A DNA stretch of 64,000 nt from Phycisphaerae bacterium (lineage in GTDB: Bacteria; Planctomycetota; Phycisphaerae; JAJVII01): contig JAJVII010000015.1 of NCBI GenBank assembly GCA_022072085.1, positions 230,442 to 294,441 of the forward strand. The letters run 5' to 3'. This document shows, piece after piece, positions 27,965 through 36,582 of this stretch; position 1 is the stretch's first letter; every line of letters starts with the position of its first letter. Below the pieces are notes generated by a model. It saw only the letters and a list, made by a program, of their open reading frames with translations, made no database searches and was not told where the DNA came from. Made by a program: the position numbers and the translations under genes.

Positions 27965-27986
27965 GAGAGTTCCAAAGGAGAAGAAG

Positions 27987-30629
27987 ATGAAGAGCCTGCC
28001 GTGCCTTCTGTCGGCCCTGCTGCTGGGCGCATCGGTTGCGCAGGCGGCGCCCCGGTTCACCTCCGCCCCGTCGGCCACACGCGAGGGGGCGGGCGTGAAG
28101 ATCGCCTTCGCCGTCGACGCCCCGACCGACGTGGCCGTCACTGTCGTCGACCCGTCGGGTGCAACGGTGCGACACCTGGCAGCCGGCGTGCTGGGCGACG
28201 ATCCGCCGCCCCCGCTGGTCAAGGGGCTCGCCCAGGCGCTGGTCTGGGACGGCAAGGACGACGCGGGCAAGGCCGTCGACGCGGCCGCCTGCACGGTCCG
28301 CGTCGGACTGGGGCTGACGGCCGGGCCTGACCGCATCATCGGGCAGGACCGCCAGTGCATCTCCAGCGTGGACGGTCTGGCCGTCGGACCCGGAGGCGAA
28401 CTCTATGTCCTGGGCGGCGGGACGATCGATGTGTTCGACCGCGACGGCGTCTACCGCCGCCAGATCGCCCCGGCGCCGGCTGACACGCCGGTCGAGAAAC
28501 TCGCCGGTCTCCAGCCGATCACGCTGGAGGACGGCAGCGTCATCTTCCGCCGCGGTATGCCCGCGCTCAAAGGCTGCATCGGCCGAATGGCCATCACGCC
28601 CGACGGCAAGCAACTCCTGTTCCCCGGCGAGCCGCGCTACGCCCGGCGGATGATCAAGGTGAACACCGACGGCTCGGTGCCGGCCGACGCGTTCGACACG
28701 CAGCTCACAATCCACGCCGACAACGGGAACCTCTACCTGGCCGCCGCCCCCGACGGCAAGACGGTCTACATGGCCGGCGCCGAGGCCGGATACATGGGCG
28801 ACGACGCCCGCGAAGTGAGCTATCGCCAGGCGGTCTACCGCGTGCGGCTGGACACCAAGGGGCCGGCCGAAATCTTCACCGGCGACGACGAAAACAGCGG
28901 CGGGCCAGGCTTCTCGGTGAGCGACCCCATGGGCCTGGACTGCGACGCCAAGGGCAACCTCTACGTCTGCAACTACGGGCGCGGCGACGTGGCGGTCTTC
29001 ACGCCCGGCGGCGGCGTGGTTCGGACGATCGCCGTCAAGCACCCCCAGCAGGTCGCGGTAAATCCGAAGACCGGGCAACTCTACGTGCTGGCCGGCGTGC
29101 AGAGCGGCGTCTACAAGTTCGGCTACCACTACGCCGAGACGATGCACGAGGCCCGGCTCTACCGCTTTGGCGCCGACGGGAAGCAGGAGCTGGCGATCGA
29201 CATCGACCCGCCGTTCCTGCGGACCCGCAAGGACGAGAAGACCGGAAAGAAAGTCACACAGCCGGAGTTCCGCCTGCGGCTGGCAGCCGACTTCTCGCAA
29301 CCCGACAAGCCGCTGGTCTGGCTGGGCACGGCCTATCCCGAAGCGGTCTGGGCCAAGTGGGCCCTGTTGCGGATCGAGGATCTGGGCGACAAGTTCGGCG
29401 AGCCGCGCGACGTCAGCCGCCGCACGCCTGGGGCGATCAGCGGCGTCTTCCGCATAGCCCTGGACCGCCGCAACGATCTGCTCTACGTCAACGGCGACAG
29501 CAAACTGATGCGATACAAGGGCGACGGCACGTGGATGCCGTCGATCCGCCCGCTGGACCCCAAGACCGATGAGCCGACCGGCTGGAACATCGCCGAGGCG
29601 GCGGTCGGACCCGACGGGCTGATCTACTTCTCCTCGTGGAACCAGACCGGTTACGGCAAGAACTTCATCCGCCGAATGACGCCTGACGGCAAGCTCGTGC
29701 CGTTCGAGACAGCCGGCGGCGAGGTCGGCATCAACCACGTGATGAAGGGCGGCGGCAGCAACTCGGCCCGCGGCTTCACCGTCGCGCCCGACGGCAGCAT
29801 CTACGTACTCTACTACGACGACGGCAAGCGGCCCGAGGATGCCACCCCACCCCAGTTGTGGGACCGGGCGTTCACGATGACCGAGGCGGTCGCGAAGTTC
29901 TCGCCCGACGGCAATTGCGTGAACCCGAGACTGATCAGCCACCTCCGCGCCGGCGCCCAGGGCCTGCGCGTTGACAGCCGCGGCCACGTCTACGTCGCCG
30001 ACAACATCATGCCCATCGGCGTGAGCTACCCGCGACTGCTGGCTGACAAGCTGGACGACCCGCTGGCCCGCCCGATCGTCGCGCTGGTCAACGGCACGCA
30101 GTTCGATCCGCTGCTGCGGCACATCGGCAGCCTGTTCCAGTTCGCCCCGACCGGCGGCGGCATCGTCGGCCTGGCCGAGGACGCCGACGCGGCGCCCTAC
30201 GCCCGGCCGAGCGACAGCAACCTCTACAAGCCCGTGCCGGCGGTCCAGTGGTTCCTGCACAACAACCACCGCGTCGCCGTCCGCGGGGCCAACTGGCAGT
30301 ATCACGGCATCGCGCCGATCGCGGCCGAATACCAGGGCGTCACGCACGTCGAGCGCTGCGTCTGCGCGGGGGCTCGGTTCGACGTCGACCCGCTGGACCG
30401 CGTCTACGTGCCCGACACCTTCACCTGCCGTGTCACCGTGCTGGACCGTAGCGGCAACGTGATCACGAAGTTCGGCCGCCACGGCAACGCCGACCCCGCA
30501 GACAGCGTCACGCTGACCTACCCGCGGACCCTTGCGGCTGACGACGACCGCGTCTACGTCGGCGACGGCAACCGCATCGTGAAGGTTCGCCTGGGCTACG
30601 CATCCGAAGCGACCTGCGCCGTGAAGTGA
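27987..30629 (+). CDS. Secreted NHL-type beta-propeller protein with FlgD-like Ig domain, paralogue 5 of 5
   Basis: 880 aa, ATG at 27987 behind AAAGGAGAAG, 22 bp after paralogue 4. The signal peptide is MKSLPCLLSALLLGASVAQA. The FlgD-like domain (VAVTVVDPSGATVRHLAAGV, VWDGKDDAGKAV) and the segment before it are very similar to paralogue 4, suggesting these two share the most recent duplication. The tail has GANWQYHGIAP, CVC (codons from 30357), FGRHGNAD and the terminal TCAVK. It ends 22 bp before the URO-D-like gene, so the array continues directly into the enzymes of the operon. Confidence 0.82.
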   Translation: MKSLPCLLSALLLGASVAQAAPRFTSAPSATREGAGVKIAFAVDAPTDVAVTVVDPSGATVRHLAAGVLGDDPPPPLVKGLAQALVWDGKDDAGKAVDAAACTVRVGLGLTAGPDRIIGQDRQCISSVDGLAVGPGGELYVLGGGTIDVFDRDGVYRRQIAPAPADTPVEKLAGLQPITLEDGSVIFRRGMPALKGCIGRMAITPDGKQLLFPGEPRYARRMIKVNTDGSVPADAFDTQLTIHADNGNLYLAAAPDGKTVYMAGAEAGYMGDDAREVSYRQAVYRVRLDTKGPAEIFTGDDENSGGPGFSVSDPMGLDCDAKGNLYVCNYGRGDVAVFTPGGGVVRTIAVKHPQQVAVNPKTGQLYVLAGVQSGVYKFGYHYAETMHEARLYRFGADGKQELAIDIDPPFLRTRKDEKTGKKVTQPEFRLRLAADFSQPDKPLVWLGTAYPEAVWAKWALLRIEDLGDKFGEPRDVSRRTPGAISGVFRIALDRRNDLLYVNGDSKLMRYKGDGTWMPSIRPLDPKTDEPTGWNIAEAAVGPDGLIYFSSWNQTGYGKNFIRRMTPDGKLVPFETAGGEVGINHVMKGGGSNSARGFTVAPDGSIYVLYYDDGKRPEDATPPQLWDRAFTMTEAVAKFSPDGNCVNPRLISHLRAGAQGLRVDSRGHVYVADNIMPIGVSYPRLLADKLDDPLARPIVALVNGTQFDPLLRHIGSLFQFAPTGGGIVGLAEDADAAPYARPSDSNLYKPVPAVQWFLHNNHRVAVRGANWQYHGIAPIAAEYQGVTHVERCVCAGARFDVDPLDRVYVPDTFTCRVTVLDRSGNVITKFGRHGNADPADSVTLTYPRTLAADDDRVYVGDGNRIVKVRLGYASEATCAVK

Positions 30630-30651
30630 GCACGCGACCGAAGGCGGCATC

Positions 30652-31668
30652 ATGACCCGACGCGAAGTCGTCATCGAGGCGCTCAGCTTCCGACGCCCCC
30701 CCTACGTGCCCTGGGCGTGGGGACCGACCGAGGCCTGCGCCGGGCGGCTGAAGGCACACCTCGGCACGGACAACTTGGCCGGCTTCCTCGACAGCCACAT
30801 GCACAGCGTCAACAGCGACATCGGCCGATTCGAGCGCGCCGGGGAGGACCTCGTGCGGGACTCCTATGGGGTGGTGTGGGACCGCAGCGTCGACCGCGAC
30901 ATCGGCGTGCCGGTGCGCCGCCCGCTTGACCAGCCCGAACGACTGGCGGACTATGAATGGCCCGATCCCCAGCGCCTCGGCTGGCTGGACGGCATTGATG
31001 CGGCGTTGGCCAGGCGGCCGGACCGCTTCAGCCGCTACTCGGTCGGTTTCTCGCTGTTCGAGCGGGCCTGGTCGATGCGCGGCATGGCCGAGCTGCTGAT
31101 GGACATGGTCGAGCGGCCCGAGTTCGTCGAGGAACTGCTGGACGCCATCGTCGAGCACAATCTGCGACAGATTCACGGGGCCCTGCGGTCCGACGTGGAC
31201 GCCATCTACTTCGGCGACGACTACGGCATGCAGAACGGCCTGATCATGGGCATCGGACACTGGCGGCACTTCATCAAGCCGCGGCTGGCCCGTATGTTCG
31301 CCCCCGTCCGCGACGCCGGGCGATTCGTCTTCCTCCACTCGTGCGGCTGCGTCACGAGCCTCTTCGACGACCTGGTGGAGATCGGGCTGAACTGTTTCAA
31401 CCCGTTCCAGCCGGAGGTCATGAACGTTGCGGCCATCAAGCGGCGCTACCACGGGCGGCTGGCGTTTCACGGCGGGATGAGCATCCAGCGGACGCTGCCG
31501 TTCGGCACGCGCGACGAGGTCCGCGCCGAGGCCGCCCGCCTCATCGAACTGGGGCGCGATGGAGGCTACATCTTCTCGCCATCCCACGCCGTGCCCCCCG
31601 ACGTGCCGCCGCAGAACCTGGTCGCGATGATGGAAGTCGTCCGCAGCCAGGCCGGCGTGCCGGTCTGA
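30652..31668 (+). CDS. Uroporphyrinogen decarboxylase-like protein (URO-D / corrinoid methyltransferase superfamily)
   Basis: 338 aa, cytoplasmic. The fold signature of the URO-D/MtaA/CmuA superfamily is seen in DAIYFGDDYG (183-192) and FVFLHSCGCV (226-234), where His229 and Cys231 are the usual metal ligands of the methyltransferase branch. The C-terminus FSPSHAVPPDVPPQNLVAMM is also typical. True HemE enzymes lack the His-x-Cys pair, so haem synthesis is unlikely. Planctomycetes carry many such proteins beside glycan genes. A role in demethylating a methylated sugar or aglycone is inferred from context only. The gene sits inside the operon, 22 bp after paralogue 5. Confidence 0.82.
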   Translation: MTRREVVIEALSFRRPPYVPWAWGPTEACAGRLKAHLGTDNLAGFLDSHMHSVNSDIGRFERAGEDLVRDSYGVVWDRSVDRDIGVPVRRPLDQPERLADYEWPDPQRLGWLDGIDAALARRPDRFSRYSVGFSLFERAWSMRGMAELLMDMVERPEFVEELLDAIVEHNLRQIHGALRSDVDAIYFGDDYGMQNGLIMGIGHWRHFIKPRLARMFAPVRDAGRFVFLHSCGCVTSLFDDLVEIGLNCFNPFQPEVMNVAAIKRRYHGRLAFHGGMSIQRTLPFGTRDEVRAEAARLIELGRDGGYIFSPSHAVPPDVPPQNLVAMMEVVRSQAGVPV

Positions 31669-31707
31669 CGACTGCGACGGCCTGAACCGTTCCACAAGGA
31701 GCCGATC

Positions 31708-34647
31708 ATGAACGGACGCATTCTTGCCCTGCTGATCCTTGTCTCGCCGGCGGTCCTCGTTCCCCCGCCCGCCCTGGCCGACGACGTGCCGCTGAGCGTC
31801 ACCGAGCCGATCGGCGTCGCCCGCCGCGGCGAGGTCGTCACCGGCGGGATCCCCGTCGGTCCGCTGGGCGTCAAGTCCACGGACGAGTTGAGCGTCGTCG
31901 ATGCCGCTGGCCGACCGGCGGTGGCGCGGATATCGCCGATGGTCGCCGCCGAGGACGGCACGCTCCAGTGGGCGCTGGTCGACGTGCTCGCCCCCCAGAC
32001 CAAGGCCAACGGAACGGAAAGCTGGCGGCTGGTCAAGGCGGCGGCCAAACCCGCGGCCGCGCCCGGCGGCGTGACCGTCGACCGCACAGCCGACACGCTG
32101 ACGCTGAGCAACGGCGTCCTTCGCGTCACGATGTCGACCAAACGTTTTGATCTCTTCGATGACGTGCGGCTGGACGCCGACGGCGACGGGAAGTTCGCCG
32201 ACGACGAGCGGATGCTGGCGGCCGACGCGACGACGGCCCTGACGCTGGTGCGCGGCGGCGACAAGGCCGTCTACACCACGCGCGACGGCCGTGTCGACGC
32301 AGTGACTCTGGAGGACGCCAACGACCTGCGGGCGACGGTCCGCATCGACGGCGCCTATGGCAACGCAAAGGGCGAGACGGACTGGCTCAAGTGGACCTGC
32401 CGCGTAACGCTCTGGGCTGGCTCGCCCGACGTCCGTGTGCTCTACGCCGTCCGCAACGTGAACCCCAGGCTGATTCAGCAGGAGCAGATCCGCCGGGCGG
32501 CCGTCACGCTGAAGCTGCGCCCGTTGACCGGCCGAAAGGGCTACCTGCTCGGCGCCGGGTCCGTCAGGATGTCCCAGCTCAGCGCCGACGAGAAGGACGC
32601 CCTCAAGGGCAGCCAGTGGCACACGAAGGTCCGGCTCGAGCAGGTCGGCCCGCCGGAGGCCGTGCTCAGCCGCACGCACCGCCAATTCTACAACCTCAAG
32701 AATTTCGAGGACGCCGGCTATCGCGTGCGGCACTTCCAGCCGAGCGGCCGGACGCCCGTGGCCGACGTGGGCTTCGCCTGCGGCGGATGGGTTGACCTGG
32801 CCGGCGACAATGGCGGCGCGCTGCTGTGGCTGCGGAGCTTCACTCAGGACACGCCCAAGCGGCTCGACGCATCGGCCGACGGCACGCTGGCCCTGGACGT
32901 GATCCCCGAATACGACGGCAGCGAGCAACCTTATTACGCCGACGGCGGCTACTGGCTGGGCGATCGCAGCTATCGCACATGGGAGTTCGGCGTTTCCTTC
33001 CACGCCCGCCCCACGCTGACCGACGCCGACTGGGCGGCCTTTGGCGGATCGTTCAGCGCCTACTGCCAGCCGACGGCGGCGACCGCCTCGGAGGCCGAGG
33101 CGACGGTGGCCAGGCTGGCCAACCGCCTTCAGCTCGTGGCGAACCCGCAGTGGTACACGCGGACCGGCGCTCTCTGGGGCCCGGTGCTCTCGACGGCCGA
33201 GGAAGCCGATGCCAACAAGGCCCTGGGCAGAACGCACGAGGGCCCCGTCCGTCCACAGCCGGCGGGCGCAGCCGCGACCGAGTTCCTCCACTACGAGAAC
33301 TTCCACTATCGCAGCGAGTGGGACGAGCCGCGCGACGCGATCGTGGAGTATCTGCGGACGGGCATCTGGGATTTCCACAGGCGGGCCCAGAGCTTCGCCC
33401 GCAATTACCGCGACCTGGGCGTCTGGCGCAGCGACGGACTGGAGATGGACAAGCGGTCGGCCGGCGTCAACCCCAAGGGCGCCGGGGCCATTCCGCGATG
33501 GGGCAAGTTCTGCGAGTGCCACAACTACGGCGCCGGCCTGCTGGACATGTGGCTGATCACCGGCGACCGCAGCTATCGCGACGCGGGTCTGGACTGGGGC
33601 TACGAGCAGGCCCGCGACCAGAAGGCCTGGGGCGGATTCGGCGGGCGGAACTGGGGCCGTAAGATGGCGGCCGTCCTGCGGGCGTGGTACGTGACGCGCG
33701 ACCCGAAGCTGGAGAAATTCCTGCTGACCTACAGTTGTCCGCCGCCGCGCGACGAGGCCCTGCGAGCCGACGGCCGGGCGCTGATCTGCGGCCGCGAGAT
33801 GGGAAGCTGGATGGCCGGGCTGACCATGCACGCCGTCTGGCACACCTATGTCGCGCTCGGCGACCGGATGGGCAACGTGCAGCGGGATGAGTACGAGGAC
33901 GCAATCGTCGGCATGGCCCGCCAGGTGGCCCGCTACTGGTTCTTCCCGCAGTACAACGGCGGCCCATACTACATCGAGTTCGACAGCCCCAAGGTGCTCA
34001 ACGAGGTCTTCAAGGGCGTCGTGAAGGAGGCGGCCAAACCCGGCAACGTCTACGCCAACGGCGGCGGCGATGCCTACACCGTGAGCTGCATCGACATGAT
34101 GACCCGCGGCTACCTGCTCACCGGCGACCCGGCGATCCTCAAGCAGGCGGTTCACTTCTGGGAATGCGTCAACGGCAAGGACAAGACGGTCGTCTCGGCG
34201 CGGCTCCAGGACTTTGAGGGCATGGGCGCGAAGGACTTCTGGGCGCGGCAGCTCTTCTTCGCCCTGGCTCACCCGCGCGGCGACGCCGCGCCCCCGGCAG
34301 CCGTCGCCGACCTGGCGGCCGAGGCCCTGGGCGGCGGCAGAGTGAAGCTGACGTGGACCGCGCCGGCCGACGTCGGCGGCAAGGTCGCCCGCTACCAGGT
34401 GAAGTTCGCCCCCCTGCCGATGGTCGATTACGACCGCTACACCTATCCCGACGACCACGGGAAGCGGTGGACCTGGTGGGCCGGCTACAACGTCCCCGGC
34501 GAACCGGATCCGCCGGCCGCGGGCGAGGCCCAGTCGATGATCGTCGCCGACGTCCCGGCCGGCGTTCGTTACTTCGCCCTGCGCAGCCGCGACGATAGCG
34601 CCAACCAGAGTGCGATCAGCAACGTCGTCAAGGTCGAGGTGAAGTGA
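31708..34647 (+). CDS. Secreted PcRGLX/YetA-like (PL26-type) rhamnogalacturonan-lyase-like protein
   Basis: 979 aa with a signal peptide (ILALLILVSPAVLVPPPALA). The N-terminal domain (LSVTEPIGVARRGEVVTGGIPVG) matches the RIFT-barrel start of PcRGLX/YetA-like proteins, a family that includes exo-acting rhamnogalacturonan lyases (PL26). A beta-sandwich region follows to about residue 460, then an alpha/alpha-barrel part (about 480-860; LEMDKRSAGVNPKG, ECHNYGAGLLDMWLITGD). The C-terminal 110 residues are fibronectin-III-like (AVADLAAEALGGGRVKLTWT). SD is AAGGAG. It is the only likely polysaccharide-degrading enzyme in the operon and points to pectin-like or other rhamnose/uronate substrates. Activity is not proven by the sequence. 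Confidence 0.75.
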   Translation: MNGRILALLILVSPAVLVPPPALADDVPLSVTEPIGVARRGEVVTGGIPVGPLGVKSTDELSVVDAAGRPAVARISPMVAAEDGTLQWALVDVLAPQTKANGTESWRLVKAAAKPAAAPGGVTVDRTADTLTLSNGVLRVTMSTKRFDLFDDVRLDADGDGKFADDERMLAADATTALTLVRGGDKAVYTTRDGRVDAVTLEDANDLRATVRIDGAYGNAKGETDWLKWTCRVTLWAGSPDVRVLYAVRNVNPRLIQQEQIRRAAVTLKLRPLTGRKGYLLGAGSVRMSQLSADEKDALKGSQWHTKVRLEQVGPPEAVLSRTHRQFYNLKNFEDAGYRVRHFQPSGRTPVADVGFACGGWVDLAGDNGGALLWLRSFTQDTPKRLDASADGTLALDVIPEYDGSEQPYYADGGYWLGDRSYRTWEFGVSFHARPTLTDADWAAFGGSFSAYCQPTAATASEAEATVARLANRLQLVANPQWYTRTGALWGPVLSTAEEADANKALGRTHEGPVRPQPAGAAATEFLHYENFHYRSEWDEPRDAIVEYLRTGIWDFHRRAQSFARNYRDLGVWRSDGLEMDKRSAGVNPKGAGAIPRWGKFCECHNYGAGLLDMWLITGDRSYRDAGLDWGYEQARDQKAWGGFGGRNWGRKMAAVLRAWYVTRDPKLEKFLLTYSCPPPRDEALRADGRALICGREMGSWMAGLTMHAVWHTYVALGDRMGNVQRDEYEDAIVGMARQVARYWFFPQYNGGPYYIEFDSPKVLNEVFKGVVKEAAKPGNVYANGGGDAYTVSCIDMMTRGYLLTGDPAILKQAVHFWECVNGKDKTVVSARLQDFEGMGAKDFWARQLFFALAHPRGDAAPPAAVADLAAEALGGGRVKLTWTAPADVGGKVARYQVKFAPLPMVDYDRYTYPDDHGKRWTWWAGYNVPGEPDPPAAGEAQSMIVADVPAGVRYFALRSRDDSANQSAISNVVKVEVK

Positions 34648-34702
34648 CGCGGGTCGATCGATCGGCCGGCTCACCCGGCACACCGGAAGGACAGACACGG
34701 AC

Positions 34703-35359
34703 ATGTCCGAGAAGAGCGAATCGAGCGGCAAGCCCGCTTGCCCGCGGCGATGCCCCCTGCGGCGGCTGACCCGCGCGTTCCAGTGGGCCGTCAACCTGCT
34801 GGTCCTGGCGGTCGTGCTGCTGGTGTTCACGCCGCTGGGCGACTGGTACGGAAGCTGGCTGCTCCGGCGAGACGAACCGGCCCGGGCCGACTACATCGTC
34901 GTCCTCGGCGGAGACCAGACGCGGGCGGTCGAGGCGGCCCGGCTCTACCGCAACGCCCGCCGCGACGGCTGGACGCCGAAGGTCATCGTCAGCAGCAAGG
35001 GCGAATGGGCCGACCGCCTCGCCAACGTCGCCGCCGCCTACGGCGTGCCGCGTGCGGACATCCGCATCGACCACGACGCGACTCGCACGCACGATCACCC
35101 GATTACCATCGCCGCCCTGGAGGGCGTGGACAAGACGCGCGACCGCTTCATCATCGTCACCTCGCCCTACCACACGCGCCGAGCGATGGACTGCTTCGCC
35201 CACGAAGGCTATGCCCACTGCCTGTCCCATTCGCCGGACTGGGAGGCCGGCGGACCGCTGGCCGACCCGTCCGACAAGAAGACCCGCTGGGCCTCCCTGC
35301 TGCCCAAGACCCGCGAGATCGTCGCCCTGCTCTACTACCGCCTGCGCGGATGGATATAG
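34703..35359 (+). CDS. YdcF/SanA-like DUF218 membrane protein
   Basis: 218 aa. One membrane helix lies at about residues 29-48 (AVNLLVLAVVLLVFTPLG), followed by a DUF218 domain: ADYIVVLGGDQTRAVEAARLY (62-82) and FIIVTSPYHTRRAMDCF (about 150-166), with conserved His in TRTHDHP. Family members (SanA, ElyC, YdcF) are inner-membrane proteins linked to envelope integrity and polyprenyl-carrier processes. It is the last gene of the operon, 55 bp after the lyase, with AAGGACAG upstream. The region after it holds a heptad repeat and then a terminator. Confidence 0.8.
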   Translation: MSEKSESSGKPACPRRCPLRRLTRAFQWAVNLLVLAVVLLVFTPLGDWYGSWLLRRDEPARADYIVVLGGDQTRAVEAARLYRNARRDGWTPKVIVSSKGEWADRLANVAAAYGVPRADIRIDHDATRTHDHPITIAALEGVDKTRDRFIIVTSPYHTRRAMDCFAHEGYAHCLSHSPDWEAGGPLADPSDKKTRWASLLPKTREIVALLYYRLRGWI

Positions 35360-35364
35360 CGGGA

Positions 35365-35420
35365 AGTGCTGAGTGCCGAGTGCTGAGTGCCGAGTGCTGA
35401 GTGCCGAGTGCCGAGTGCGA
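35365..35420. repeat. Period-7 repeat array (AGTGCYG heptads)
   Basis: Eight consecutive heptads that alternate AGTGCTG and AGTGCCG and end AGTGCGA. It starts six bases after the stop codon of the YdcF-like gene. The units are contiguous, unlike a CRISPR. Confidence 0.8.
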
Positions 35421-35444
35421 AAGGCACAGCGGCGCCGGCGCATG

Positions 35445-35478
35445 AAAAAGGCGCCCGGCCGGCCGACCGAGCGCCTTT
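35445..35478 (-). terminator. Terminator of the thymidylate synthase gene, minus strand
   Basis: AAAGGCGC (35447-35454) pairs with GCGCCTTT (35471-35478); the 16-nt loop contains a further CCGGCCGG. Read on the minus strand the stem is followed by TTTTT. It lies about 107 bp downstream of the thyA stop and may also stop plus-strand transcripts from the long operon. Confidence 0.6.
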
Positions 35479-35584
35479 GAATTGAAAGCGTCCGTTCTTT
35501 CGGACTCTCAACGCCGTCCGTGACTGGGGACCCCAACGCCGTCTATGGCGATCCGGGGCGCCCTCCGCGGTGAGGTCGTCTCCG

Positions 35585-36517
35585 TCATCCCTCCTCCATC
35601 CGCTCCAGGTCAGCCTTGACCAATGCCCGCTTGTCCGCGGGCAGTCCATCCTCGGCCAGCAGCCGTCGCAGCCCGTCCGCGAACATCGGCCTGGCGAATC
35701 CGCTGTCCCACACCCGCTGTTCCCACGTCCGGTTGGCCACGGTCTTGAGGAACCCTTCAAATTCCCCGAAGTAGGAACCGTAGATGTGGAAGCTGTCGGC
35801 AATGTGAACGTATCGGCCGGGCGAGATCGTCCGACCCAGCCGCCCGGTCAACTGCTCAGCCACCATCCGCTGAATGTCGGTGAACGCGAACATGTTCATG
35901 AAGGCGGCTTTGAAGGCGTCGTTGCTCCGCATGTGGATGTTCATGTAGAGCCTGTTGTCCTGGATGCGGAACCAGACCCGCTGGAGGCATGCCGGGTCGC
36001 TGATGCCCAGGTCGTTCCACGCCTGCCAGGTCACCGCCTGGGCCCGGCGGGTGTGCGGGGCGTCGGCTAGCTTGTCCACCGCCGCCGCGACCTGGTCGAT
36101 CACCCCCACGCCCGGCACGTCGTAGCGGAACAGCCGCTCGTGGTAGGTGTATTCCCACTTGCCGGCCGCCGGGTCGATCCAGTGGTCGTGAACGCCGTGG
36201 ATGACCTCCTGGCGATAGACTTCCAGTTCCTCCAGCCCGCCGGGGAAGGCCCGGTGGATTCGCGGCTCGGCGAACGGCTCCTCGATGCTGATCATCATCA
36301 CGGTGTCGCGGCTGGGCGGGTCGGTCGGCTTGTCGTACTCGGTGCGGAAGGTCTCGCCGTGACGCCAGCACTCCAGCACAGCCTGCTCCCAGCCCTCGGG
36401 CAACGTGCGGGCCCGGACGTGTCGGACAGGGGCCAGTTCGTGCTCGGTATCGACGGCCGCGATCGCCAAGGCTGGCACTCCATATTGTAGGGGTCCGCCC
36501 TCGATTACACCGCCCAT
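35585..36517 (-). CDS. thyA: Thymidylate synthase (archaeal-type N-terminus)
   Basis: 310 aa. All key thymidylate synthase residues are present: the phosphate-binding pair Arg157-Arg158 (HTRRAQAVTW), catalytic Cys177 (SDPACLQR), Arg197-Ser198 and Asp200 (HMRSND), dUMP-selective Asn208 (FMNMF) and His244/Tyr246 (SFHIYG). The enzyme would methylate dUMP to dTMP with methylene-tetrahydrofolate. The N-terminal half lacks the bacterial ThyA opening and resembles the methanogen-type synthase (YRQEVIHGV, WEYTYHERLF). Asn rather than Asp at 208 argues against a dCMP hydroxymethylase. Start at ATG 36517; an in-frame GTG 12 codons later is also possible. Confidence 0.8.
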   Translation of the reverse strand: MGGVIEGGPLQYGVPALAIAAVDTEHELAPVRHVRARTLPEGWEQAVLECWRHGETFRTEYDKPTDPPSRDTVMMISIEEPFAEPRIHRAFPGGLEELEVYRQEVIHGVHDHWIDPAAGKWEYTYHERLFRYDVPGVGVIDQVAAAVDKLADAPHTRRAQAVTWQAWNDLGISDPACLQRVWFRIQDNRLYMNIHMRSNDAFKAAFMNMFAFTDIQRMVAEQLTGRLGRTISPGRYVHIADSFHIYGSYFGEFEGFLKTVANRTWEQRVWDSGFARPMFADGLRRLLAEDGLPADKRALVKADLERMEEG

Positions 36518-36582
36518 TGTAGGTATCGCCCCGCCGCCGACAAGGAGAATCCCGCGGCAGCCTGTGATTTGTTGTCAGGCAA

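Noticed and set aside
25235..28360. Open frame of over 1000 codons on the minus strand opposite propeller paralogues 4 and 5
   Set aside because: It overlaps two clear secreted proteins with good ribosome sites and signal peptides, and has no domain of its own.
30508..34830. Very long open frame (over 1400 codons) on the minus strand, opposite the PL26-like gene
   Set aside because: High GC removes stop codons on the opposite strand. The translation is low in hydrophobic structure, rich in Arg/Ala/Gly/Asp/His, and has no ribosome site or domain, while the plus strand encodes recognisable proteins.
35365..35420. Regular repeat considered as a CRISPR array
   Set aside because: Units are 7 bp and contiguous with no spacers, and no cas genes are present.
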